Shown in pieces: positions 24,722 through 33,395 of a DNA stretch of 64,000 bases. The DNA is from CBDCUQ01 sp965222835 (GTDB lineage: Bacteria > Pseudomonadota > Alphaproteobacteria > Rhizobiales > Hyphomicrobiaceae): the NCBI GenBank assembly GCA_965222835.1, contig CBDCUQ010000001.1:372001-436000 (forward strand), given 5' to 3'. Below the pieces are notes generated by a model, which was not told where the DNA came from, searched no databases, and saw only the letters and a list, made by a program, of their open reading frames with translations. A program made the translations under genes and the position numbers. The first letter of the stretch is position 1. The number at the start of each line of letters is the position of its first letter.

Positions 24722-25687
24722 CTACTCCGCCGCCGCAGCCGGGCTTTCCTCGTGCGCCAGATATTTCTCCGCTTCGAGCGCCGCCATGCAGCCCATGCCC
24801 GCAGCCGTTACGGCCTGACGATAGATCTCGTCCTTGACATCACCGGCCGCATACACGCCAGGAATGCTCGTCGCCGTACTGTCGGGCTTGGTGAGGAGAT
24901 AACCGCCCGCATTCATCTCAAGCTGGCCTTTGAACAACTCCGTCGCCGGCACGTGTCCAATGGCGATGAACACGCCGTCAACGCTGCGCTCCGTCGTCTT
25001 GCCGGTCTTGACGTTCTTGAGACGTACGCCGGTCACCGATTTCGGATCCTTGGTGCCGAGGATCTCATCGACAACCGTGTCCCAGACAATCTCGATCTTA
25101 GGATTCTTTTTGAGCCGCTCCTGCAAGATCTTCTCAGCGCGGAAGCCATCACGCCGATGCACCACAATCACCTTGGAGGCAAAGTTGGTGAGAAAGATCG
25201 CTTCCTCGACCGCAGTATTCCCGCCGCCGACGACCACGACCTCCTTGCCCTTGTAGAAAAAGCCATCGCAGGTTGCGCACGCTGACACGCCAAAGCCCTT
25301 GAAGAACTCCTCCGACGGCGTGCCAAGCCACCGCGCCTGGGCGCCCGTCGCAATGATGAGCGAATCGCACGTGTAGGTGTCGCCCGAATCGCCTTCGAGA
25401 CGGAACGGCCGCGTTTTCAGATCCACCTTGTTGATGTGGTCCATGATGATTTCGGTCCCGACGTGCTCGGCCTGGGCCTGCATCTGCTCCATCAGCCAGG
25501 GGCCTTGAATCACATCGGCAAAGCCGGGATAGTTCTCGACGTCCGTGGTGATGGTGAGCTGACCGCCTGGCTGAATGCCCTGGATCAGAACCGGGCTCAG
25601 CATCGCACGCGCAGCGTAGATGGCCGCCGTGTAGCCCGCCGGGCCTGAGCCCAGAATTAGGACCTTGGAATGCTTGGCATTGCTCAT
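24722..25687 (-). CDS. trxB: Thioredoxin reductase
   Basis: A 321-residue cytosolic FAD/NADPH enzyme that reduces thioredoxin. It has the FAD-binding 'LILGSGPAGYTAAIYAARA', the redox-active 'CATCDGFFYKGKEV', the NADPH-binding 'VVVGGGNTAVEEAIFL' and the second FAD motif 'GVYAAGDVKDEIYRQAVTAAGMGC'. The length is standard. It leads into hemW with a 42-bp gap. No Lrp gene is adjacent. Confidence 0.96.
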   Translation of the reverse strand: MSNAKHSKVLILGSGPAGYTAAIYAARAMLSPVLIQGIQPGGQLTITTDVENYPGFADVIQGPWLMEQMQAQAEHVGTEIIMDHINKVDLKTRPFRLEGDSGDTYTCDSLIIATGAQARWLGTPSEEFFKGFGVSACATCDGFFYKGKEVVVVGGGNTAVEEAIFLTNFASKVIVVHRRDGFRAEKILQERLKKNPKIEIVWDTVVDEILGTKDPKSVTGVRLKNVKTGKTTERSVDGVFIAIGHVPATELFKGQLEMNAGGYLLTKPDSTATSIPGVYAAGDVKDEIYRQAVTAAGMGCMAALEAEKYLAHEESPAAAAE

Positions 25688-25792
25688 GTCGATCTCTCAG
25701 GATTTGCAGTCATGGCAGAAGCGGGAGCCCTCATATAGAGACTCCGAAGCAAAAGTGCGAGCCCTGAGGCAACCTGCCGTCCCCCGAGGCCC

Positions 25793-26674
25793 TTACTTGG
25801 GCGCCAGAAAGCCTACAGCCGCCCGAACCGCAGGCGGCGCCGACAGAATCATCCGATGTCCAAAACTATCGAGCTGAACAACTTCGGCCTTGGGACAGGC
25901 CGCCGCAATTTCCTCCGATCGGGCAGCCAGCACCTCATAATCGTCGCGCGCATGAATAAGGAGTGCCGGTTTGCCGAGCCCGGCAAGAATGTGATCCGCC
26001 CGAAAGGTCGCCAGCGACCGATGGGCGAGTCGTTCGAGCCGGCGCTCGAAGTGGCGTTGGCCGCCAGGCGAAAGTCCATGCGTCTCGCCAAACTCGCGCG
26101 TGATGTCCGAAAATCGGTTGGGTGACGAAATAAGAACATAGCGCTCGAACGGATAAGGCTCTCCAATCGTAGTCTGACCCTCACCGGCGAGGAGCGAGGC
26201 AAGACATCCCATCGAATGAGCCACCACATGATGAAACGGACCAAGCGCCTGCGCCACATCAACAAGGGACCGCGTACAATCGATGAGGCTCGCCCGTTCG
26301 GTGCAGCAGAGTCCATGCCCCGGCTGATCGAAAGCGACAGTCCGCAGTCCCGCGCGGCGCAGCTGTTCGGCAAAAAGCAACATAAACGACGCTTCGCTGG
26401 TCCAGCCATGCGCGATCAGCACGCTACCGCGCACGGGTTGTTGCTCTGGCATGAAGATGTAGGCGGGCACTCGGCCATGGCGCGTCGCGACATCGATCCG
26501 CTCGGCAGCCTTTAAGAGTGGACGAGATCGCAACACCAGCCTGTCATGATCGGCACTCCGCCGTTCCGAAAGCTTCGGCATGCAGAACCTGCGAAGCGCC
26601 AGGTCTCCGGCCGCCGCAGCCGGCAAACGATCAAGCGCCGAATCACGCACCCAGTCGAATGGTTTTGGCCGCAC
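25793..26674 (-). CDS. Alpha/beta hydrolase
   Basis: A 293-residue cytosolic hydrolase, started by GTG. Motifs: oxyanion region 'VLIAHGWTSEASFML', the nucleophile elbow 'VVAHSMGCLASLL' (Ser), acid residue in 'LLIHARDDYEVL' and catalytic His in 'DSFGHRMIL'. The first 60 residues (RRFCMPKLSERRSADHDRL...) form an unusual N-terminal extension. The substrate is unknown. It lies between trxB and radC on the same strand with spacing that does not imply tight coupling. Confidence 0.85.
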   Translation of the reverse strand: MRPKPFDWVRDSALDRLPAAAAGDLALRRFCMPKLSERRSADHDRLVLRSRPLLKAAERIDVATRHGRVPAYIFMPEQQPVRGSVLIAHGWTSEASFMLLFAEQLRRAGLRTVAFDQPGHGLCCTERASLIDCTRSLVDVAQALGPFHHVVAHSMGCLASLLAGEGQTTIGEPYPFERYVLISSPNRFSDITREFGETHGLSPGGQRHFERRLERLAHRSLATFRADHILAGLGKPALLIHARDDYEVLAARSEEIAAACPKAEVVQLDSFGHRMILSAPPAVRAAVGFLAPK

Positions 26675-26755
26675 GGGCCATCCTCCCCCTACTCAAGTTC
26701 TGCAACCGTCACACCGGTGCACCAACCGAATCGCATCGCGCAACCCAGCAAGGTC

Positions 26756-27490
26756 TCAAAGCAAACGCAACGCCTTGAAACTTGCATGCCCGGACTTCCC
26801 GACAATGATGTGATCATGAACCGCGACACCGAGCGGACGCGCAGCCTCAACAATATGCTTGGTCATGTCGATATCTGCACGCGACGGTGTCGGGTCACCC
26901 GACGGATGATTATGCACCAGCACAATCGCCGTCGCGGAAAGCTCGAGCGCCCGCTTCACAACTTCACGAACATAGACCGGCGTATGATCCACCGTACCCT
27001 GACCCTGGACTTCGTCGGCGATCAGTCGATTCTTTTTATCGAAGAACAAGATACGGAATTGTTCGCGGTGCTCGAACCCCTGAGCCGTCCTGAGATAATC
27101 GATCACCGCGGCACTTGAACTCAAGATTGGACGCTCCGCGATCTCGGACCGCGTCAGGCGCAGCGCCGATACGCGTACCGCGCGAAAGAGATTGGCCACA
27201 CCCTCACCCGCGCCCTTCACCTCGCAAAGTTGCGACTCAGGCGCATTGATCACTTCGGCGAACGATCCAAACCGTGCCAGCAACTGCTTGGCCAGATCCT
27301 TGGTGTCGCGCCGCGGCAGGGCGTAAAAGAGAAGAAGCTCCAACAGCTCGTAATCCGGCAACGCATCTGGACCGCCTTTGCGGAAGCGGTCTTTCAGGCG
27401 CTGGCGATGACCGCGATGAAGCGGAGCAGGAGCTTCGAACAAGCCGCCGTCCTTTGGGCTCAATCCGTCGTCCTTGCCGCGTTCCGCCAT
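26756..27490 (-). CDS. radC: RadC-family JAB/MPN-domain protein
   Basis: 244 residues. An N-terminal helix-hairpin-helix-like region ('ELLELLLFYALPRRDTKDLAKQLL') is followed by the metal-binding JAMM motif 'VLVHNHPSGDPTPSRADIDMT' near the C-terminus. RadC proteins are named for DNA repair, but their molecular role remains unclear. It is positioned 18 bp after map, probably in one transcript, as in many alphaproteobacteria. Confidence 0.94.
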   Translation of the reverse strand: MAERGKDDGLSPKDGGLFEAPAPLHRGHRQRLKDRFRKGGPDALPDYELLELLLFYALPRRDTKDLAKQLLARFGSFAEVINAPESQLCEVKGAGEGVANLFRAVRVSALRLTRSEIAERPILSSSAAVIDYLRTAQGFEHREQFRILFFDKKNRLIADEVQGQGTVDHTPVYVREVVKRALELSATAIVLVHNHPSGDPTPSRADIDMTKHIVEAARPLGVAVHDHIIVGKSGHASFKALRLL

Positions 27491-27508
27491 CGGAGGCTCT
27501 GGCTCTGT

Positions 27509-28330
27509 TCAGCTTGTCTGGGTACCCGGCTTGTCGAGGCCCGAGGGTGAATAGGTGAACACCTCACAACCGGTCTCGGTGACACCAATGGTATGCTCGA
27601 ACTGCGCCGACAGTTCACGATCGCGCGTAACCGCGGTCCACCCGTCGCCAAGCACCTTAACGCCCGACTTACCGAGGTTGATCATCGGCTCGATCGTAAA
27701 CAGCATACCGGGCTGCATGACCGGTCCCTCGCTACCATTCCCGTAGTGCAGCACGTTGGGACGGTCGTGGAATACCTGCCCAAGCCCGTGACCGCAGAAG
27801 TCACGCACCACGCTGCACCGCTCGCCTTCCGCATACGCCTGAATGGCGGCCCCGATCTGCCCGATTGAATTACCGGGCTTCACCTGATCGATACCGATGC
27901 GCAGGCTCTCGTACGTGACATCAATGAGCCGCTCGGCACGCCGCGAAATTTCGCCGACAGGATACATCCGGCTCGTGTCGCCATGCCAGCCATCAACAAT
28001 CAATGTTATGTCGATGTTGACGATATCACCATTACGCAGCGGTTTGTCGCCAGGAATACCGTGACAAACGACATGATTTATTGAGGTGCAAATGGCGCGC
28101 GGAAAGCCACGATAGTTCAACGGCGCCGGCACGGCATTGTTCTCAATCGCAAACGCGAGAGCCAATTCGTCAAGCTCGGCCGTTGTAACGCCTGGCTTGA
28201 CGTGCGGAACCAGCATGTCCAGGGCTTCGGCCGCCACCCGCCCCGCCTTGCGCATACCGGCGAAGGCCTCGGGACCGTGCAACTTGATATCGCGATCTTC
28301 GCCAGAGCGCCCTATTTCGACTTTGGTCAT
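27509..28330 (-). CDS. map: Methionine aminopeptidase, type I
   Basis: A 273-residue cytosolic dimetal enzyme that removes N-terminal Met from new proteins. Visible ligands and motifs: 'VCHGIPGDKPL' (His), 'IVNIDITLIVDGWHGDTSRMY' (Asp pair), 'FCGHGLGQVFHDRPNVLHY' (His), 'FTIEPMIN' (Glu) and 'AQFEHTIGVTETGCEV' (Glu). The length is typical of type I alphaproteobacterial enzymes. It starts an apparent map-radC unit. Confidence 0.96.
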   Translation of the reverse strand: MTKVEIGRSGEDRDIKLHGPEAFAGMRKAGRVAAEALDMLVPHVKPGVTTAELDELALAFAIENNAVPAPLNYRGFPRAICTSINHVVCHGIPGDKPLRNGDIVNIDITLIVDGWHGDTSRMYPVGEISRRAERLIDVTYESLRIGIDQVKPGNSIGQIGAAIQAYAEGERCSVVRDFCGHGLGQVFHDRPNVLHYGNGSEGPVMQPGMLFTIEPMINLGKSGVKVLGDGWTAVTRDRELSAQFEHTIGVTETGCEVFTYSPSGLDKPGTQTS

Positions 28331-28443
28331 GAGGTTCGTGTGTGTCCCTGTTCAGCGTCACGCAATACTGTAATTCAATTCACGCCGGGCGCAAACGCGG
28401 CCCCCTCGGCAATCACTTTGACCATAACTTCTGCCGGTTAAGC

Positions 28444-28468
28444 AAACGGCGGCCCGTGGCCGCCGTTT
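28444..28468 (-). terminator. Hairpin downstream of rplS
   Basis: AAACGGCGGCC (28444-28454) and GGCCGCCGTTT (28458-28468) are exact reverse complements with a CGT loop, 45 bp after the rplS stop. The T tract after the stem on the minus strand is short (TTTGCTT), so it is a probable but not textbook terminator. Confidence 0.65.
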
Positions 28469-28512
28469 CCAAATCGTTATCTCCACTCAGGGCGGGCGCC
28501 CGCGAAACCGGA

Positions 28513-29250
28513 TTACTCCGCCTTCGTTTCACCGTCCTTACTCTCGCCCTCCTGGCCCTCGTCCTCTGCGGGAACTTCGCTGGCGGTTGCTTCGGCCAGA
28601 AGCTTCTGAGCCTGACCGACCCAGTCTTCCCTCTCGATCCGGCCATCGAGGTTCAAGGCATCATCGACATTGGCAATGTCGTCATCGGAGAAGGTGGCAA
28701 TCTGCTCATACTTGATGCAGTTGAGCTGCTTGAGCCGCAGGAACAGATCCTCATCGATGCCCTTGATCTGCGTAAGATCGTCGGCCTCGCCCTTCTGCTT
28801 CTTGAAGCCCTTCCAGGCAGCGTTGAGCTTGCGCGCACGCGCATCCGTACGCTCGAAGATGCGAGCGGCTTTACCGCGGCGACCGCGCAGATAATAGAGC
28901 TTGGCGCGCCGAACCTTACCGCGACGCAGAACCTCAATCTCGGCAATGAGCGGCGAGTAAATCGGGAATACGCGCTCCACGCCTTCACCGTAAGAAATCT
29001 TCCGCACCGTAAAGCTCTCGTTGATCCCCGCGCCGGACCGCGAAATGACGACGCCCTCATAGGCTTGCAAGCGTTCCGCCGCTTGCTTAGCCGAAGCCGC
29101 CTTCTTCTTCTTGTCTTTGGGATCGCCTTCGCTGGTTTCCACGACCCGGACCGTCACTTTGACGGTATCGCCGGGACCAAACTCGGGAACGCCGCGCTTG
29201 GCGAGCGCAGCATTGATCTGCTCGCGCTCGAACTCTTCGATAATGTTCAT
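28513..29250 (-). CDS. rplS: 50S ribosomal protein L19 with C-terminal helix-hairpin-helix extension
   Basis: 245 residues, about twice the usual length of L19. Residues 1-150 hold the L19 fold: 'MNIIEEFEREQI', 'FGPGDTVKVTVRVVE', 'RLQAYEGVVISRSGAGINESFTVRKISYGEGVERVFP' and 'RRGKVRRAKLYYLRGRRGKAARI'. A Lys-rich insert (DPKDKKKKAASAKQ) lies near residue 45. From about residue 155 comes 'DDLTQIKGIDEDLFLRLKQL' with 'NCIKYEQIATFSDDDIANVD' and 'GRIEREDWVGQAQKLLAE'. That module is the one normally seen as the tail of alphaproteobacterial L21. An acidic tail ends the protein. trmD and rpsP are not adjacent. Confidence 0.93.
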   Translation of the reverse strand: MNIIEEFEREQINAALAKRGVPEFGPGDTVKVTVRVVETSEGDPKDKKKKAASAKQAAERLQAYEGVVISRSGAGINESFTVRKISYGEGVERVFPIYSPLIAEIEVLRRGKVRRAKLYYLRGRRGKAARIFERTDARARKLNAAWKGFKKQKGEADDLTQIKGIDEDLFLRLKQLNCIKYEQIATFSDDDIANVDDALNLDGRIEREDWVGQAQKLLAEATASEVPAEDEGQEGESKDGETKAE

Positions 29251-29625
29251 CGATCTTGCCTTTTTTGTTCTTTTTCAATGCAGAGGAGCGGCTGGCTTCA
29301 TAACATGGATGAAGTGCCCACCGTTCGTGCGGCCCTTATGGGCAGGCCCTCGTGGGGATTGGTTGGCGCGGGTGATACCCGAATGAGCCCCATTTGTCGA
29401 GTATCGGCGGGGTCCAGCGGGCCGAAAGAGCCAATATGCAGCAGACCCAACCCTGGGGCCGGGACACCGAGCGCTAACGCCAAGTTGATCCACCGTGAAC
29501 GTTATATTGTTGCATTGAAGAAGGTTACGCGCTGCAGTACCCCCGTCGCGTCCCGCGACCCGAGCGAAAGGCCGGTCCCGCCTACTTTTGCGAGACGGTC
29601 CTACAAACCTTAGGAGGTCAACACA
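29251..29625. other. Intergenic stretch upstream of rplS and the PepSY-like gene
   Basis: A 375-bp divergent gap that should carry promoters for both genes. A TTGATC with TATATT about 18 bases on lies near 29486-29510 for the plus-strand gene. Nothing like trmD or a known leader RNA could be recognised. AGGAGGT at 29611-29617 is a strong ribosome-binding site. Confidence 0.4.
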
Positions 29626-29880
29626 ATGAAGAAGTTTCTTGCAGCGGCCGTCGTCGCCGTCCTCGCCTGCACCCCGGCATTCGCCGATGACAAGCCGTCC
29701 GATGCCGAAGCCGCAAAGATCAAAGAAGCACTCGCAGCCTGGGGCTGTGAAGGCGGCGAAATGGAAAAGGAAACCGAAGCCACAAGCGTGTTCGAAATTG
29801 ACGATGCCAAGTGCAAAGGTGGCCAGTACGACGTCAAGCTGGACAAGGACTACAACATTCTCAGCTTCACCCGCGACTGA
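29626..29880 (+). CDS. Small secreted PepSY-like protein
   Basis: 84 residues with a clear signal peptide (MKKFLAAAVVAVLACTPAFA, cleavage after AFA). The mature 64 residues include 'IKEALAAWGCEGGEMEKETE' and 'KCKGGQYDVKLDKDYNILSF', which matches the single-repeat PepSY pattern of small periplasmic proteins. Two Cys may form a disulfide. An excellent AGGAGGT ribosome-binding site and a terminator downstream mark it as a well-expressed monocistronic gene. Confidence 0.78.
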   Translation: MKKFLAAAVVAVLACTPAFADDKPSDAEAAKIKEALAAWGCEGGEMEKETEATSVFEIDDAKCKGGQYDVKLDKDYNILSFTRD

Positions 29881-29942
29881 TGTTTCGCTCAGAATAGAGT
29901 GACCGGACCGATCAATGGTCCCATCCTCGACCCACAAGTTCT

Positions 29943-29985
29943 AAGGCGCCCCATTGCTTCCAAGTGGGGCGCCTTCTTTGTTGTG
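29943..29985 (+). terminator. Intrinsic terminator after the PepSY-like gene
   Basis: AAGGCGCCCCA (29943-29953) and TGGGGCGCCTT (29965-29975) form an 11-bp perfect stem followed by a T-rich CTTTGTTG. It is located 63 bp after the stop. Confidence 0.85.
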
Positions 29986-30175
29986 CCGAAAGCAACGGAA
30001 ACCCCTCAAGCGCAAGAATTATCTGCTGATCCAACTGGCAAAAGCGGTGGACCCCAGATAACATCGAAACACATACCGGGCCGCGGTCCTGAGGCGGAGC
30101 AAAGTCCGCACTTGTTTTGTGCATAGCAGAACACGTTGGTGCCCGCGCACGCCGGCAGCATGCGCGAGCCGAAAA

Positions 30176-30850
30176 ATGAGCAAAGATGCACCAAAGAACA
30201 AACAAGCCTACTCGGCCGCCGAGATTGGCGCGCTTGCGCACCTCTATCGCGGCGAGGTCTACCGGAGCACCATTTGGCGAACACGCCTGGACAACACGAC
30301 CAACTGGTCGGTCGCCGCATTAGGGCTCGCGATGTCGGCATCCTACGCCCATCCCGAAGCGTCCGTACTGCCATTGCTTCTCATCGGCATTCTAATCGTT
30401 GTCTTCCTGGTGTTCGAGGCACGGCGCTATCGCTACTTCAACGTCTGGCGCGCAAGAGCGCGGTGGCTGGAGACGAACTTCTATGCGCCCATGTTGCGCG
30501 GAGAAACTTATGATCCGGTGGCCGGTTGGGAACTCACGCTCGCCAACGATTATTGTGAGCCCCGCCATCACATCAGCTTTGCCCGCGCCATCGGCCGCCG
30601 ACTAAGACGCACATACTGCTGGCTCCTTGCGATACAAGCCATGGCCTATATCGGAAAGATTTCCATCCATCCGACACCGGTAAGCAGCATCGCTGAATTT
30701 GTAGAACGCGCGTCCGTTGGACCCATTCCCGGCGAATTGGTCCTCGCCGGTGGCCTGATCTTCAACGGCACTTGGCTCGCATTTGCCCTCATCACGTTGC
30801 ATTTGGATCGCACCGCGCACGGCAAGGGACGACGCGTCACCATGGGTTAG
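30176..30850 (+). CDS. DUF2270 family membrane protein
   Basis: 224 residues from the ATG MSKDAPKNKQ. Hydrophobic helices occur near 45-80 (VAALGLAMSASY, LPLLLIGILIVVFLVF), 155-170 and 190-212. The sequence 'LAHLYRGEVYRSTIWRTRLDNTTNWSV' followed by 'FEARRYRYFNVWRARARWLETNFYAPML' is characteristic of the DUF2270 family of unknown function. The ribosome-binding site is weak, and a longer frame exists from 30119 without support. Confidence 0.82.
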   Translation: MSKDAPKNKQAYSAAEIGALAHLYRGEVYRSTIWRTRLDNTTNWSVAALGLAMSASYAHPEASVLPLLLIGILIVVFLVFEARRYRYFNVWRARARWLETNFYAPMLRGETYDPVAGWELTLANDYCEPRHHISFARAIGRRLRRTYCWLLAIQAMAYIGKISIHPTPVSSIAEFVERASVGPIPGELVLAGGLIFNGTWLAFALITLHLDRTAHGKGRRVTMG

Positions 30851-31010
30851 CTGAGACGCGGTTCGTGCGTGAGGCCACTAGCGCCCACCAGCCCAGAGCC
30901 GAACACTCTGCCGCGACCTGCGGCAGTGGCCGACGGCGTCGTGTCCTGTTACGGTCACGCCATTGCATGAACCAACTGACCGGTTGCGCCGTCGAGGGGG
31001 GGATTTCGAA

Positions 31011-31355
31011 ATGCGTCGTCTTATCGGAACACTTGGGACAGCAATATCACTGCATACACTTGCCGGCCCGGCCTTATCTCAGGACTTTGATTGCAGCAAA
31101 GCCAAAGCCCTCACCGAACAAACAATTTGTGCCAGCGCCACGCTTCGTGAATTGGACGAGCCGTTGGGCGTTCAATACGGATATGCCCGCCGCTTCCAAC
31201 CGTCCGAAGAAGAAGAGCAACGCCTCATTCGTCAACAAAGAGCCTGGATAAAGGTCCGCAACCAATGTGGCACAGATAGTTCGTGCCTCGAGGCCACGTA
31301 CCGAAAACGCATAAAGATCCTGGAAGACCAGACCGGCACGGACGCGAACCAATAA
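31011..31355 (+). CDS. LprI-like (DUF1311) secreted protein
   Basis: 114 residues with a signal peptide (MRRLIGTLGTAISLHTLAGPALS). The mature part carries the Cys pattern and motifs of the lysozyme-inhibitor LprI / DUF1311 family: 'FDCSKAKALTEQTICASATLRELDEPL', then 'QRAWIKVRNQCGTDSSCLEATYRKRI'. Four Cys likely form two disulfides in the periplasm. GGGGGGA upstream of ATG 31011 supports this start over 30963. Confidence 0.82.
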   Translation: MRRLIGTLGTAISLHTLAGPALSQDFDCSKAKALTEQTICASATLRELDEPLGVQYGYARRFQPSEEEEQRLIRQQRAWIKVRNQCGTDSSCLEATYRKRIKILEDQTGTDANQ

Positions 31356-31365
31356 GGAGAGGGCT

Positions 31366-31400
31366 GGCCAGGCGAGTCCGGCTAGGTCGGACATGGTCTA
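31366..31400 (+). repeat. Dispersed repeat, copy 3 (right end only)
   Basis: 35 nt matching the right end of the element at 17138-17172 at 33 of 35 positions, including CGGACATGGTCTA at the end. The palindromic core is missing. It lies just after the LprI-like gene and appears to be a truncated remnant. Confidence 0.6.
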
Positions 31401-31465
31401 ATGCCAGAGAGTGGACCAGCAACAGCCCCTGCTGCCCGGCAGCTATCCGCCCGTCATGCGTAAGC

Positions 31466-31498
31466 CAAAAAAGAAAGCCGCTCCTTGCGGGGCGGCTT
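31466..31498 (-). terminator. Intrinsic terminator of the porin gene
   Basis: AAGCCGC and GCGGCTT arms with CC/GG continuation and a TTGC loop (31475-31498), followed on the minus strand by TTTCTTTTTT (31466-31475 on the plus strand is A-rich). Located 30 bp after the porin stop. Confidence 0.8.
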
Positions 31499-31527
31499 GT
31501 CTAGTTCTTGTGTCCACTCGGCTTTCG

Positions 31528-32940
31528 TTAGAAGTTGATCAGAGCGCCACCCTTGATCAAGTCAAATTCCTCAAGTGAGGTGTTACCGTTGTTGAGGTTG
31601 CTCGCAGCGCAATTGGCAGCGAAACCGTTTGCAGCAGCGGCGGCATTCGAGCACGTGATGTCGCCCTCGTAGTGACGCCACGCAATCCACATAGACATCG
31701 CAGCGTTATCGATTTCTTGCACAAGCCCAACGCCGTAGCGCTCAAGCTCGCCACCCGTTACGCCGGCAAATGCCAGGTTGTGTGAGATTTTGTCCTCGTC
31801 ACGGCCGTACTCGCCATAAAGAACTGTATGACCGAGCGGACTCAAACGCTGACGGATACCAACCTTGCCGTACCACATTTCGCCTTCTGGATCGTTGGCG
31901 GCGAAGCCGAAATCCTGCTCTTCCCCAGCATACGCGCCGTAGATAAAGAGGCCCGTCGGAACATGCTGGATATAGGCACCGACTTGCCAGGCAGAAGCGT
32001 CATGACCCTGTGGGAATGGCCCTAACGGAGCCAAGCCGAGAGCGGCGAACCCCGGAGCACCGGCAGAAAACGGACCCGACTCATCCGTCGACTCGTTGTA
32101 GGCACCGGCAACAGCAATTTTGAGGCCGCTGAATTCACCGGCCCAGCGTGCGGACACCGCCCACATGTCATCCTCGCCCCAGGAAGCCGAGAATGAGAAC
32201 CCACCGAAGGTCGGGGTGTCATAGCGCACGGCATCGAGCGGATAGCCGTCGCAGTCACCTGCAACCGCACCACCGTTTGGCGCGCAGTCAGCAAGATCGA
32301 GCCAGGCGGCGGGGACAAGTGCACCGCCAATGGCAGCACCATTCTGGCGGCGCAAGCCGAAGGCGCGCACGTCATAAAGGACGTAATTCGCGGGAATGAG
32401 CGAGCCCGAGCCATCGACGATGATCGCCTGGTTGTCGGCAGCCGACGACTGCTTTCCGACGCTGACGCGACCGAGGTCCTCACTCTTCAAAAACCAGTAC
32501 GAACTCTCGACCGAAGTCACGCCGCCGGATTGAATCGAAGCGAAGACATTGCCGCCGTCACCACCGTTATTCTGGCTCACACCCAGCGAGTCATTGTCCA
32601 TGAGCTCGACGTTGAGCACGTAACCCGCGGACCAGCCGGGCGCGAAACGGGCCTGCCCAGCGAACTTCACATGCGTACCGATAGAAACCGAGCCCGAGTC
32701 TGTGATGTAGACGTTGTCCTCAAAGCCATCGTCCCACCACATTACATTCTGCGTCACCCAACCTGAAATGGTCAGACTGACTTTGCGATTACCTTTACGT
32801 GCGGTAGTCGCTTCGAGCTCGGCGATGCGTTGTTCGAGATCGAGGCAGCAGTCTCCCCCGAAATCTGCTGCTGAGGCCGTGCTGGCTACCCCTGCCAGCA
32901 GACCAGCCGCCGCTAGGGCAGCTAGGCTACATGTCTTCAT
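31528..32940 (-). CDS. Alphaproteobacterial porin (Porin_2 / Omp2-RopA type)
   Basis: 470 residues. A signal peptide (MKTCSLAALAAAGLLAGVAS..ASA) is followed by a short coiled-coil-like segment 'CLDLEQRIAELEATTARK'. Then comes 'KVSLTISGWVTQNVMWWDDG', the first barrel strand typical of alphaproteobacterial porins. Alternating aromatic and glycine-rich strands follow, with the final strand ending 'EFDLIKGGALINF' and a terminal Phe, the outer-membrane assembly signal. It forms outer-membrane trimers for passive uptake of small solutes. AAGGGTGAGAG precedes the ATG. Confidence 0.92.
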   Translation of the reverse strand: MKTCSLAALAAAGLLAGVASTASAADFGGDCCLDLEQRIAELEATTARKGNRKVSLTISGWVTQNVMWWDDGFEDNVYITDSGSVSIGTHVKFAGQARFAPGWSAGYVLNVELMDNDSLGVSQNNGGDGGNVFASIQSGGVTSVESSYWFLKSEDLGRVSVGKQSSAADNQAIIVDGSGSLIPANYVLYDVRAFGLRRQNGAAIGGALVPAAWLDLADCAPNGGAVAGDCDGYPLDAVRYDTPTFGGFSFSASWGEDDMWAVSARWAGEFSGLKIAVAGAYNESTDESGPFSAGAPGFAALGLAPLGPFPQGHDASAWQVGAYIQHVPTGLFIYGAYAGEEQDFGFAANDPEGEMWYGKVGIRQRLSPLGHTVLYGEYGRDEDKISHNLAFAGVTGGELERYGVGLVQEIDNAAMSMWIAWRHYEGDITCSNAAAAANGFAANCAASNLNNGNTSLEEFDLIKGGALINF

Positions 32941-33395
32941 ACTCTCACCCTTACGTGGGGTCCCTCAACTGCCGTCAATACGCGCGCACAAATGACGACG
33001 TCCCCAACTCGCTCGCGGCACAACCACCGCACGTCCACAACTTAGTCGCACGCCGGCTCTGCGCAATCTGATCCTACGATTCGCCTCAGTCAGAACGCCA
33101 AGTGCGGTAAGCGCGCAACATGATATGCACATTTTTTCCCCGCCATTTTTCTCGCGCTGTGGATAAGGTGGTGTGATTTTCTTTAAGCATCCACGCAACG
33201 ATTGAACTTTGGTTCGCGCTGTGCCGCGCACGGCAACAGCCGAAGCGCACGTGGGTAAGATCAACAACGATCATCAAAATACGCTGCGCATTGAACACGA
33301 CCTGATGTTGTGCGGAGCCGGCGGGTAAGTCCATTCTCGACCTGGAGTGAACAGCCCGCACGCGCTACAGCTTCATTGGCTCTTGCATAAGCAGC
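32941..33395. other. Intergenic region upstream of the porin
   Basis: A 455-bp stretch with no gene. The porin promoter probably lies here. A single TGTGGATAA (33158-33166, the complement of a DnaA box) is present, but one box is not evidence of an origin. Confidence 0.4.

Noticed and set aside
28342..29613. 423-codon plus-strand frame
   Set aside because: It covers rplS in antisense and has no own ribosome-binding site or recognisable domain.
29275..29937. 220-codon minus-strand frame upstream of rplS
   Set aside because: It overlaps the PepSY-like gene, which has a strong ribosome-binding site, signal peptide and terminator. The frame has no domain and extends across an evident promoter region.
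33158..33166. DnaA box as replication origin
   Set aside because: Only one TTATCCACA-type box, with no cluster, AT-rich unwinding region or dnaA/parA genes nearby.
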